From Nephrocerus scutellatus (lineage: Eukaryota > Arthropoda > Insecta > Diptera > Pipunculidae), in contig OX352761.1 of the NCBI GenBank assembly GCA_947095585.1, positions 138,166,277 to 138,230,276 of the forward strand: a DNA stretch of 64,000 bases. The letters are read 5' to 3'. Position numbers and translations under genes: made by a program. Below are positions 1 to 9,739 of this stretch, in pieces. Within the stretch, counting starts at the first letter, position 1, and the number at the start of each line of letters is the position of its first letter. The notes below the pieces were generated by a model that was not told the DNA's origin, did not search any database, and worked only from the letters and a program-made list of their open reading frames with translations.

Positions 1-160
1 TATAAGACAATGGTCATACCAGTAATATGGGTCCGAGATATCGGTGCATAGCAAAAAGCATTCTGACCTCTAAATCGCGTACGAGAGGATAGTCTTACGG
101 AGAATTGTTGTCTGTTCGAAAGCTCTATAATGATGAGATCGACGAGTGTAACCGCGATGT
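1..160 (+). mobile_element. LINE family A (RTE-like) 3' fragment, decayed
   Basis: This stretch matches, with many changes, the 3' part of the reverse-transcriptase ORF seen at about 14560-14740. Shared blocks include the segment around 'tggtcataccagta', the 'gcaaaaagcattctgacctc' block and 'aatgatgagatc'. In the better copy this part encodes the conserved post-RT segment with YGSETWVLSKKHSD. Here stops and indels break every frame, so it is a dead fragment cut by the window edge. Identification rests on comparison inside this window. Confidence 0.75.
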
Positions 161-239
161 TTAGGTCTTGTATTTTCTAATAGCAGTCGCTAATTGATAA
201 CTGTATACAGTTAGGTTAATCTGATGGACCTGAATACTA

Positions 240-545
240 TTTACACAGATTATCCGAAGATTCTTCCAATTATGTCGCAGATCATGATTTCCTCGCCTAA
301 GAGGGGGCGAAACACTATAACTTCGCTCTTTCGCAATAAGTCAGAAATTCGTCGAATTTGCTTGTAGCTTTCTTTGAATCACTTTTATTTTAAAGCCGTG
401 TACATATAGTTCAATATCGTCAGCATATGCTAGGGATATGTCGTAAAATGTCACTAAGTACTTCAGAAATATATATGCTGAACAGGATTGGTGCCGTTAC
501 TGTGCCCTGTGGCAGACCGTTAGAGATATTGAATATTTTGCTTGT
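240..545 (-). mobile_element. LINE reverse-transcriptase fragment of a separate family (GLPQGT type)
   Basis: On the minus strand this reads through RT motifs: a block resembling NGLPQGTVTAPILFSIYIS, then after a frame break the catalytic YADD (codons at 416-427, minus) followed by IELY. The PQGT and YADD boxes are the palm motifs of non-LTR reverse transcriptases. The motif wording differs from families A (LAYADDIDIV), B (GVPQGS, FADDS) and C (PQGGVLSPLLW), so I treat it as a fourth LINE lineage. It is frameshifted and abuts a family B endonuclease fragment across a T-rich junction near 550. Confidence 0.6.
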
Positions 546-573
546 CGTATTTTTTTTATCTGTCGGGTTTTTT

Positions 574-1445
574 TTATATATAAACTACCTCCAGGTTCCT
601 AGAAGCCTCTTTGCATCTTAAATCATACCAAGCATTTTCCTCTGGTTTGATATACTTAGTCCTGAAAGGGATAAATATTCTCATTCCCTCCTGGATTATG
701 TTTGTGATCGTATCAGAAATGGCATCCACACCACTATTAGCATTAAGTGGCCAGTTAATATTCATAAAAAAAAATTTTTGATGTCATCCCAGTCGGCTTA
801 CTTTTCGACCACGAGAAAATTGCTGATACTACACAATGGTCTGAAGAGCCCTTAGGTGATAATACAATGACGGTGTTTTTGCTAGGATGAGAGGTAAGAC
901 TTACTTATGACTTACAGTGTCTAGTGGGTTCATTTACAAGCTGAGTGGTATTGTTAAAATCAGCAAATAACTCAACAACCTTGTGCTGTTGTTAAGCGTG
1001 AATGGCGAAGCCAATTAGAATTGTATATATTGTAATCACCCGCAATGACGATTTCAGAAAATGGATCAAGCGATAAAATTCTAGTTAAAAAGTCAGATAG
1101 TGCATCTAACTCACTTCAAGTTGAGACACTGTCTAAATTAGGGCTCCTGTATGTAAAGCAGTAGTGAATGTTATGCTTACGCACTTTGACTTTGAGCCAA
1201 ATGAAATTAAATTCCGCGGTGGAACAATGGTTCAGCTGTGCTAGCGTTTTATAAGCAACATCTTTACGTACATAGATGGCGAGTCCGCGGTAAAAAAAAA
1301 TATTGGCATCAAGTTGTAACCAGGCCAAATAAAATCCGAAACTTTGGAATCAGCATACAGCTGGGTTGCTGTTAGTGCCGGTGGCCGAGAGATTCGATCT
1401 AAGCCCACGAATGTTGCACACATCGACCCTAAATTCGCACATCAT
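574..1445 (-). mobile_element. LINE family B (CR1/Jockey group) endonuclease-linker fragment
   Basis: The minus-strand peptide at 574-765 (INWPL, AISDTITNII, EGMRIFIPFRTKYIKP) aligns with the linker at 19195-19575 (INWPL, AADAITNILL, IGMRDFIPSRNKSVKP). Upstream DNA at 780-1440 parallels 19560-20150, including blocks on 'caatggtctga' and 'aatcacccgcaat'. This is the region between the endonuclease and RT domains of a non-LTR retrotransposon. Frames are broken throughout and RT is missing, so it is inactive. Confidence 0.65.
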
Positions 1446-1534
1446 ACGAACAGGACATACTCCGATTTGACAGAAACGAACTGTGACGGGTCAGTTGGTG
1501 TTGGGTAAAGTCGGTGTTGGTCATTTTAGATGAT

Positions 1535-1750
1535 GCAGAAGGTTTTGAGGGACAACCGCGCACCGCATGCCATTTTAGCTAATTTTGAAAACTACTGGAC
1601 CAATTTAGATCAGGTTTTCACCATTGAACAGGGTTTTTCGCCTCGGAGGTTACAGGCTACGGTTTTTTGGTCAGTGCTTGTTGGGTGGTAAGCTCTGCGT
1701 GGAGTGGTTGCAACCGGGCAAGGCTGGGACTTTCAGCTAGTTTATATAAA
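1535..1750 (+). repeat. Helitron/DINE-like terminal repeat ending in CTAGT
   Basis: A GC-richer block begins around 'gaaaactactggaccaattt' and ends with 'gcaaccgggcaaggctggg' followed by 'cagctagt'. A reverse-orientation relative starts at 9071 ('ctagctgatcccgggggctt'). Insect Helitron-like and SINE-like repeats commonly end in a GC-rich palindrome next to CTAGT. That family link is from general knowledge and the assignment is tentative. Confidence 0.35.
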
Positions 1751-3029
1751 AGAAAATAAATATACGTTTCCAAGTACAATTAAGTATTTGTGTGTATATT
1801 ATAAATGAAAAGTAAAAATTGAACCCTCGCAAAAGGCGGTTTTTGTTTGGCGGAAATATCACGGTTCCTTCCACACATCATAGAATTTTAATTGATACGA
1901 TCAACATCGTGGATTTGTATACAAACGAACAAAAACAAATATACTTTTAAACTTATATGTGGGATTATACTTTGTACAATTTTTTGTACAACCACAACTA
2001 CTACTAAAAAATATTTTGTCATCATTTCCATTATTATCCTGCACGTGTGCTTCCAACCTAACATACATTTACACTACTATTACCATTGCGATTGCGATAG
2101 TGCGCACAATATGGCATATGTCTTGATTGTGCAATCTACGTGGATAAAATTCAATTAAACATGAAACTCAGTCGATTGGCAACTAAGTAAATATACTGTT
2201 CTCACTTTACATAGCGTGTGTTAAGAACAAACAAGAAGTGCTCTCAAAGGCATATACCTCTCAATGGCGTACTTGTTGTTTCTTCGTCTTAAACTCATCT
2301 CATCGCAAAACTAGGTTAATTACTGCAACCAATAAATAAATCGATAGAATGTGTATACAATATGATGCAGACCAAGACCATCACTGCCGAGCAACACTAA
2401 CTGCACTGCACTGATATGCATTCCTTCAAAGGACAACAATAACTTCACATAGATACACATGTATTTAGGTATACGAGTAATAGACTAAAGTGCACGTAAT
2501 ATAATTTGCTTTGACAGCTCTTAAAAGCAAATTAAACTGCATTTTCACACACACTTTTCCGCATCGCTCTCCACACACTCGCTACCGTAAATCGAGCGAA
2601 AATCAAGTAAGTTCGATAACCTTAATGGACTTGCATAACTGCGCGAGATTGTGGGATTGTGGTAGGTTCTTAAAATTAAAAGCTGCCATTGACACACTCG
2701 TATCTAGTACATAGACAGTGATAAGAAAGAATCGCAGCCAAGTCGTGAAAACGTAAATTCCGTAACGATTTGTTGTGAATTTTTAATACGCACCTTTACT
2801 GATATTCAACGGCAGACAACCATATCTATTGTCACGGCATACCTCTATTCTCAGACAGTGGCAGCAGTGTAAATAGTTTATGTTTTGTTCCTTTCCTGCA
2901 TCCGCCTTATCCACTGCGAATGATTGTGTGCCGCAAATTCCGTCCTCATAGGAATCGACACGCTCCCGTGGCCCATAAGAACTGTTACGGAAATTGAGCG
3001 CTGCCGTTGAAAGTCGAGAGCGACTGGCG
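1751..3029 (+). other. Upstream region and probable 5' UTR of the PH-domain gene
   Basis: No transposon or ORF is supported at 1751-2480, which is AT-rich. GC content rises from about 2500 towards the start codon at 3030. A donor-like 'caagtaagt' at 2604 and an acceptor-like 'caacggcag' near 2812 could bound a 5' UTR intron, but this is only a suggestion. In the frame of the start codon an upstream TAA lies about 50 bases before it with no ATG between. No clear TATA/Inr pair was found. Confidence 0.35.
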
Positions 3030-3153
3030 ATGCATAAAGAACCGAGAGGCAAGGACGAATATAGAAAAATCTCTAGAAGCCATTTCTCGCCCACACTCAC
3101 GGCAAAAAGCAAAGAGCTCTACATTGATTACAAGTGGGACTCTATACACAAGT
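3030..3153 (+). CDS. PH-domain protein, coding exon 1 (start codon)
   Basis: First of eight coding exons giving a 358-residue protein (total CDS 1077 nt with stop). The start is the first ATG after an in-frame upstream stop. The exon encodes 41 codons plus one base and ends at AAGT|gtgagt. The N-terminus is basic and polar (MHKEPRGKDEYRKIS... YKWDSIHK) with no signal peptide, so the protein is probably intracellular. PH domains bind phosphoinositides or protein partners at membranes, so an adaptor-like role is an inference from the domain only. The single trailing T joins GT of exon 2 to make Cys42, and this phase match supports the join. I do not recognise a named orthologue. Intron 1 (3154-8394) carries a Tc1 element and LINE B debris. 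Confidence 0.75.
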
Positions 3154-3628
3154 GTGAGTGAATGAATGCATGAACGAAGGACGAAGGACATCTTAAAAGT
3201 GCATAAAAACAACACGCTTAAAGCTTGTACCTGCTATCGGGGTTTTAAGCGCACAAATGGGACAGCATATGATGTGATGTGCGGCTACCATATGTTAGCG
3301 GGAATTAATCGATACCGCATTGCTTTTAATTTTGATAAGCTGCTGCTGGATGCGACAGCCCAACCTTGACTGATGCATTCACTGTATCAACCACATACTT
3401 AGTCGACGTTGACAACGATGTCGGATGGAAAGTGTTTTATGCACGCTTGGGATTAAAATTAGTTTTTGCTCTCTGAAACACAGTTGATGTTTACTTTAAG
3501 CGTAAAGAGGAGGAAACCTCTTAAAAGTTCATAATCACTGGCCGAGATAAGTTTAAGTGCGTTAAGTATGTTTTCGTATGTGAGATGGGTTTATCGGCAC
3601 AGTTAGTAATAATAATACGTATAAAATA

Positions 3629-5068
3629 CACTTGGGTGCAAAAAAATCGAACATTTATCAATGTTTAACAAAAGTTCCAAAATATCAAAAAATCCAATGT
3701 TTGTTTAATTTTCTTGAATACAGATTCAAAGTCTATTTCAACACCTATCTAGAGGTACCTTTTTTTACATATAGCGTGCCAACAAAGTGATTAGCCTCTA
3801 AAAATTCAATAACAAAAATACAATAGCACACCCCGAAATCGCTCGTTCGGAATTGTTATCACACAAGACGTAGCCCCTCAAGTGGTTGTACTAATTGATG
3901 CTGTGCAGAACAAATAGAAGTGGCTCCACAACTAAATTTGAGTCGATTCTTCGCTCGTCGAGTGTGGCAAAGATAATCAAGAAACTGGCGCCTTCAGACG
4001 GCGACAAGGATCTGGCCGACCACGTGCTGCAACACAGCGTGATGACCGCTTTCTTGTGATGACTTCGTTGTGAAATCGTCGTTTGAATGGGGTTCAACTT
4101 AAGTTCATAAGTCGAAGTCAGTCGGTCGACAATTAGAAGACGACCTCAAGAAGGTGATCTGACTGCACAGAGACCAGCAAACGGGCCAAAATTGGCCCCA
4201 GCCCATCAACGAGCCCGCCTTCAGTTCAATCGACAGCATTTGGATTAGACAGAAGAACAATGGAGAACAGTCCTGTTCTCTGACGAGAATTTGTTTATAT
4301 GACAACGATGGGCGAGGAAAAGTGTACAGAAGATCAGGAGAGCGATTTGTACAATCTGGCATTGAAGAACGTGTCTCATATTGCGGTGGATCTTGCATGA
4401 TCTTGGGAGGCATGTCACAGGAGGCGAGGACAGATCTTGTGTTCACCTCCGGAGTGGCCGTCAATCAAGAGGATTGACTTCTCAGCGGTACATTGAGGGA
4501 GTACTCGCGAACTACGTCATACCATTTGCCGGGTTTATTGGTGAAAACTTCTTGTTCATGCGAGATAGTGTACCAGTACCTTCAAGAGGTGGAGGTGCCT
4601 GTTATGGAGTGGCCAGCTCCAAGCCCGTATCTCAATCCCATCGAGCATTTATGAAAAAAGAGTTCCAGCCAACGAGTCTCCAGGAGCAGCAATAACCCAT
4701 CGCAGAGGAATGGGAGGCGATAACTCAAGATTTGGTGAAATCAATGAAATATCGAATGGATGCTACAATTTTGGCTAGAGGAGAGAATATTTCTTATTAA
4801 TAAAATGTTTTTTTCTGATTTCCATGTTTTAATTCAATTTTTACCATTAATTTTCTTGCTGACAAATTTGCAAAAAACGTGTACATCGGATGTGGACCCC
4901 ACAAATCAATTTGTTGGCAAGGTATAAGTACAACAAAGGTACCACTGAACAGGGGTTGAAATAGACTTTGAATCTGCATCCCAGAAAATTAGGCAAACAT
5001 TTGATTTTTTGATATTTTTGTACTTTTGTTGAAAATTTATCAACGTGGGAATTTTTTGCACCAAAGTG
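3629..5068 (+). mobile_element. Tc1-like DNA transposon with long terminal inverted repeats
   Basis: The ends are CACTTGGGTGCAAAAAAATC (3629, plus) and CACTTTGGTGCAAAAAATTC (reverse of the end at 5068), each flanked by TA (3627-3628 and 5069-5070), the target duplication expected for Tc1/mariner elements. The inverted repeats remain alignable for about 165-170 bases, through 'gattcaaagtctatttcaac' and 'ggtacctttt', to about 3795 and 4900. Total length is 1440 bp, normal for a Tc1 element. Long repeats recall the Minos/Paris/S type. It sits in intron 1 of the PH-domain gene, in sense orientation. Confidence 0.88.
3860..4795 (+). pseudogene. Tc1-like transposase pseudogene
   Basis: Fragments of a Tc1 DDE transposase lie between the inverted repeats. 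AHQRARLQFNRQH precedes the first catalytic Asp in WRTVLFSDEN (Asp codon 4282-4284). The second Asp is in the FMRD block (codon 4564-4566). The last acidic residue lies in LNPIEHL (Glu codon 4643-4645). A TGA at 4300-4302 interrupts the ORF, and the third block is in another frame from the second, so at least one stop and one frameshift disable it. The N-terminal helix-turn-helix region is poorly preserved. It is inactive, although its ends could still be mobilised in trans. Confidence 0.85.
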
Positions 5069-5070
5069 TA

Positions 5071-6480
5071 TATATAATTTATCGCTGTTCATTCCTTTCT
5101 GCCGTTAAACTGGTAAACTGTAAAACTTTAGATCGAACACCATGAAGACTTAATAGAAAAACGTAAAAGAAGTCGGTTCCTTAAACCTTTTTTTTATATA
5201 TTTTGTGCAGTGCAGTTCACGGAGATAAGATCTCTAAAAAAATGGAATACTTCCATCCTAATTAATCGAAATAAACGCATCCGTTCATCAGTCTATTTTA
5301 TTGGTTCTTCGAAGCTAAACAAGAGATAACAAATTTCATCAATCTTATTCAACTTTCTAGCTATGGTTAGGAAAACTATGAGTAAGCATGTATTTTTCGT
5401 ACACAGTGCATATTGCAGAAAAACGAAACGAAATTAAATGCAGATTTTGGTAAGTCTGTATGCAAACAACAGCTAGGCATGTATTTTCGTACTTAAACAG
5501 TTTTTATTCACTATAAGTTTAAGTGCAAGGATAAAATGAAAGATGCGAGCGCGAATCTCAAAACTTGAACAAACGGTAGAGTTCAACAATGAAATAGATA
5601 AAATGAAAATTTCGAGACAATGGTAAAGGTAGAAAAAACAACAACAAAATCAGCCTCAAGCAACTGCAGGCGGAATGGGGAGTCAAAATATGAATGAAAG
5701 CTCAGACCCTCAGCGCGAGTGATGTATATTTGTGTGAACACCTGTAAACACTCGCACAAAGTATCTGAATGGCCGAGAATGTAATTGCACCCGGGTAGTA
5801 CTCGTATAGGGTGAATTCAAATACATAATAATGAATAACAGTAAAACGGGTTCATGTTTTTCGCCTTGAACGCTGTAGCTGAATGCTGAATGATTCAGCA
5901 CAATCAAGGGTAAACACATCTCGTATAAAATTAATGACAGGCATTTGTTCGGTTAGAGGAAGGTTAATGTTAATTGACGACTGACAAAAACAGTGAAAAT
6001 GTTGAGAAACTCAACGGACGATAAAATAGATACAATCATTTGGATGCAGTTACATTGTCGAGAGCAGCAACTATCCGAATGTCAAAGATGTTTTTTGACC
6101 TATCGTCCCAGAGTTTTTAACTAATTCCTTAGAAAAGTGGCATTGCCAGGAAACAATTATCTAAAGCTCAAGCAACTTCTTTTCATTCATTACGTTTACA
6201 ATTGTAACAAAAAACCCTCGAACAAAGAAAAACAAAACTAACAAGAAATGCTAAGCTAAATGCTAAAAGTCAAAAGCAAAGCAAAGTTTCGATGGCATAT
6301 TATTATACGAGTATGTACTTTCGTTATAAGTTCAAGTGTCGTGTCGACAATGCCGCAAGCCGTGTTTCTTCTTATTCGTTGCGTAAGCTTACAGTGGGCT
6401 TTGCTATAAAGGATTCTTACTTTTTGTTTCAGATTGGTTTTTTGCCTATCGGCATCATTACGTGCCACCAGTAATTTATG
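5071..6480. other. Intron 1 sequence without recognisable gene
   Basis: AT-rich intronic DNA. Short ORFs on either strand show no domain, signal peptide or splice context. I see no transposon remnant I can name. Confidence 0.4.
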
Positions 6481-7640
6481 GTGCCCCTATTGCGAAATCT
6501 GATGCACTTTAGATGTAAGGTTTGCAAGTAAACTTGAACTTTCTTGGAAGGAACATATTTATGAGATTTCAAAAAGAGTAAGCCAATGTTTGGGCCTCAT
6601 AAGAATAAGCGAGTTGTAACCTATACTTCATCCCCTCTGAAGTATTAGGATTATATAAGATTAATTAAACGAATGAAAAATTCTGCCTCGTCTTCACAAT
6701 GACATTTAAACTGTCAACTATATAGGCAAGGCCAACCTGCTTGCTTCACAATTCGCAGTTAGCGCCATGGCGCCTGTACTTTCAAGAGTCGAATCCTCTT
6801 TGGGAAAGATCTACTTTCGTACTCGTCAAGTAGCTAGAGTATTAAATGATCTTAACATTCATAAATCAGATATGCCTAATGGGAGTCCTGCTATAGTTTT
6901 GAAGCGATGTTCTTCAACGTTGACTTTGCCACTGCGCAGGCTTTTTCACATCTCTTATTCTTCTGGAGTCTTCCAACGGAATTGGAAAACAGCCTAAGTT
7001 CAGCTTGTTTCTAAAAAAGGCGAACCGTCATCTCTTTCCTCGTACCGACCCATTGCGTTTATATTATGGAAACGTTGATAAATCGCAAGCTTATGCAATA
7101 CCTTGAAACACGTGAAATCCTTAGCGACCAGCGGTACAGTTTCCGAAGGCAACGTTTTACAGGTGATCTGATGGCATATCTCACTGAAAAGTTGGACCAG
7201 TCTATTCACAAATTTGATGAAAGGAAAGTTGTTGCATTCGATATTTCCGAGGAATTTGAAAGAGTCCGGCGTCAAGCTCTTTAGTCGAAAATGATTACCC
7301 TTTGGAATTAATAAGACTCTGGTTGATTGGACTAGTTCAATCACAGTCGTATTGGACGGTTTCAGATCCAATGTTTACCACACAAACGCCGGTGTTCTCT
7401 GTTTTGTCTCCGAAACTCTTTGTCATTTTCCTTAATGATCAATCCGCCATCCGCTAATTCTAATCCAAATCATTCTTTCGTTGAAGACAGCACTCCCACA
7501 AGACCACATTGCATCTACTTGAAAGATTCAAATCGCGCGATAAAACTTATTGGTGATGCAAACGACCGATTCGCTTGAACATTGCAGGAATGTTTCCTGC
7601 CTGTCACTGTTTTATCGCTTTTTACACAAGGTTTGAAAAG
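6480..7640 (+). mobile_element. LINE family B (CR1/Jockey group), rearranged RT fragments
   Basis: The piece at 6720-7490 carries RT fingers and palm: PVLSRVESS..., LRRLFHISYSSGVFQRNWKT, YLETREILSDQRYSFRRQR, TGDLMAYLTEKLDQS and FDISEEFERV (compare FDISKAFDRV in the copy at 18643). A broken PQGS-type region follows to about 7490. The stretch 7535-7640 resembles the later segment at 17930-18060 reversed, implying an internal deletion. Bases 6500-6640 encode a post-RT piece (LSWKEHIYEISKRVSQCLGLI) that should lie downstream of the palm but sits upstream, so the copy is rearranged or composite. Stops and frameshifts make it non-functional. Confidence 0.7.
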
Positions 7641-7666
7641 GTGCGTGATTAAAATTTCGACCAGCA

Positions 7667-7774
7667 AAAAGGCAACCATGAAAAATGAGCGCGATAAAAA
7701 AGTCGACCAACAAAAAGACGTCGCCTTTACTAGGTAGCTTTTTTGATCGCGCGCCTTTTTGATGGTCACCTTTT
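7667..7774. repeat. Fold-back inverted repeat, ~36-bp arms
   Basis: The left arm 7667-7702 and right arm 7738-7774 are imperfect reverse complements. Both contain a GCGCGAT core flanked by AAAAGG...CCAT on one side and AAAAAAG on the other. The loop is 35 bases. It lies just downstream of the LINE B debris at 6480-7640. It may be a decayed MITE or a chance local inversion. Confidence 0.6.
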
Positions 7775-7799
7775 GAGACTTTCCATACTGATGGTCGCC

Positions 7800-8394
7800 T
7801 GTTTAATAGGATACCAGTTTTTGACTTGACTTCAAAAATTTTAAAATGTTTTCTTCATTTTCTTTTTTCTTTGTCTAGAAATGATATTTTTCTCGTTTTT
7901 GTATATTTTTTCCGACAACTAGCCAATGAGCAATAATTAAACTTTAGCTATTAAACGTTTACAAGTTCACGACATTCAAAATTTATTTGATTAGATTGAG
8001 CTGCATCCTAGGTTGCCATTAGGATGAACACTGAAAATTTTTAATCAACTACAAATGCACTTTACTGAAAACACTGGCTGAGATTGAAGGCAGGCAACTT
8101 TATACTTTTAATCCCTATTGAAACACTGTCTCTTGCACTATCGCTGTAGCCGTTCGTAATTATTATTTCTAACAAAAACAACTCGAAAAATGTGAGCACT
8201 AATGAACATCATTGCAATACGAATGAAGACGAAGTATTAGTGAGATATTCATGTGCTGCAATTAGATAGAGAAGAGAGTAATATAAATAAATGTAAAAAG
8301 TTTAAGTAATTCTTTTTGATTTTTCTACGAGTAGGAAACTAAATAATGTTCCACGAAAATGCTGTGCATTTATTAATGGTGTGATTTTTTTCAG
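7800..8394. other. End of intron 1, no gene seen
   Basis: AT-rich sequence leading into a strong polypyrimidine tract and acceptor ('gatttttttcag') before exon 2, with a TTAAT branch-point-like sequence about 20-25 bases upstream. Confidence 0.4.
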
Positions 8395-8442
8395 GTGCTG
8401 TTGGGAAACAAGTCAAAGGAGGCTACTTATTGCGATACAAAA
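8395..8442 (+). CDS. PH-domain protein, coding exon 2 (start of PH domain)
   Basis: A 48-base exon between a strong acceptor (tttttttcag) and donor (AAA|gtgagt). It enters with two bases completing Cys42, encodes AVGKQVKGGYLLRYK (residues 43-57) and leaves one base. KGGYLLRYK is the usual first beta strand of a PH domain (G-[YW]-L-x-[KR]). Only this frame gives a product continuous with exons 1 and 3. Such a small exon is easily missed by automated callers. Confidence 0.82.
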
Positions 8443-8780
8443 GTGAGTATGTATTTATGTTGCACCACTCTATGCGTCTATCCATAAAATTGAGTAGGCA
8501 TAGAGCGAGTGGTGTAAGCATGCAATGATTCCAGTTTTCATCTTTGAGACTGTTTTTACAAATTTTATTTATTAATTAAAGGCAGCAATGTAAACACGGA
8601 TTTACTACATTATTATTTACGTGCAATTAAAACAAGTATCTTATCCTAAACATTTACGGCTTAATTTTAATGCAGGCTTGCTTTCTTTTCTCAAATTGAA
8701 TCAAATTTTAGAAAAAAGTTAAGAAAGTACATCGTTCCAATTAAACAAGCCTCTAATTGTGATATTCCATTATACTCCAG

Positions 8781-9011
8781 TGTGCGCCGTGGCTCAGTGG
8801 ATAAGTGTAGGGACTTCTGAGCAGAAGTTCGTGGTTCGATCTCAGAAACACCAAAAGTATTTTTCATGGTGACAAGTTATTACTCTCGGAACGTTTGTCA
8901 CCCATTCGCGAGAGGTGGGACACACTGAAAAATAGTTTTGGTGTTACTGGGATTCGAACCACGAACCTCCTGCTCAGAAGACATGCGCATTTTCACTGAA
9001 CCAAAGCGTGT
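8781..9011. repeat. Fold-back repeat with two convergent tRNA-like (pol III promoter) arms
   Basis: The left arm (8781-8855) contains an A-box-like TGGCTCAGTGG (8790-8800) and a B-box GGTTCGATCTC (8833-8843), a tRNA-like layout. The right arm, read on the minus strand, repeats it: B-box GGTTCGAATCC (8950-8960) and A-box-like TGGTTCAGTGA (8993-9003), both ending in AACACCAAAA. The arms face each other across a core of about 80 bases (GTGACAAG... GAGAGGTGGGACAC), and the inverted similarity continues into the core edges. The anticodon region (ACTTCTGAGCAGAAGT) is a perfect stem rather than a normal 7-base anticodon loop, so these are SINE-type tRNA-derived arms, not tRNA genes. Located in intron 2. 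Confidence 0.7.
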
Positions 9012-9069
9012 AGTAATATAGATCCTTCTTTTTTGGAGAAGCATTATTTATCTGTTTATTTATTTTAAA

Positions 9070-9500
9070 CTAGCTGATCCCGGGGGCTTCGCTAACCATA
9101 CACATAAATCCCCACCATCCTGATACTACCGCAGGTTGGGAGTGTACTATAGCCTAAAAATATTCCCCATCTGCCAATAATATACATTGAAAATTTCATA
9201 AGAAATCGGTTTGGAAATGTGGCTAATAACATAATTTTATATTTCCCCCCTTAGAGCAGTGAAGATGGAAATACAACACCCGATAACCTTCCCCAACTTG
9301 CTCATAAGTACATTGAAAATTTCTTTAAAATCGGTTGGTAAATGTGCGATTCCAAAAACAACAAGCAAACAAACTTTGATTTTTTTTTAATATAAATAAT
9401 TCAGAACAAATGCAGGGAGTCCCCTAAACAAAGTGTTCGAGTCCTTCCAAAATATGACGGACGGATGACATACATATACACACAAAGTTTCACTTTCACA
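9070..9500 (-). repeat. Helitron/RTE-tail-like dispersed repeat
   Basis: It begins with 'ctagctgatcccgggggctt' (reverse of the 1745 terminus type) and continues through two blocks ending 'aaaatttc... aaatcggtt'. It then has 'caagcaaacaaactttga' and 'gacggacgga' with 'cacacaaagtttcac', wording common near the ends of insect SINE, Helitron and RTE-type repeats. No ORF is present. The exact family is unresolved. Confidence 0.35.
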
Positions 9501-9654
9501 AGAATTCGATGAAGTTGAAAACATTTGAAAAAATTTAATGTTTTTTGTAAATATCCAACAAAATGTTTTTTCGATAATATAAAAAATTAAATAAAACTTT
9601 TAGAGATACAAATAATATGTAAAGGTATTTTTCACTTTGATTCGATGCGAGTAG

Positions 9655-9735
9655 GTATCGATATATTTGTTGCGATACCAAGTAGATATCGATACATCTT
9701 TCGATACCAGTATCAAGTAGAGTTACTCGGTATCG
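9655..9735. promoter_or_regulatory. Cluster of CGATA/TATCGATA motifs (possible boundary/DREF-type site)
   Basis: Seven CGATA or TATCG motifs occur in about 80 bases, including two TATCGATA-like palindromes (near 9656 and 9686). In Drosophila, clustered CGATA is bound by BEAF-32 and TATCGATA by DREF. That is established there, but transferring it to this intron is inference. The cluster could equally be a decayed simple repeat. Confidence 0.35.
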
Positions 9736-9739
9736 TTTC

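Noticed and set aside
2783..3215. Minus-strand ORFs overlapping exon 1
   Set aside because: Shadows of the 5' UTR/exon 1 region; the plus-strand exon is supported by splice phase.
8781..8855. Functional tRNA gene
   Set aside because: A- and B-boxes are present but the acceptor and anticodon stems do not form a proper cloverleaf; the arm is SINE-like.
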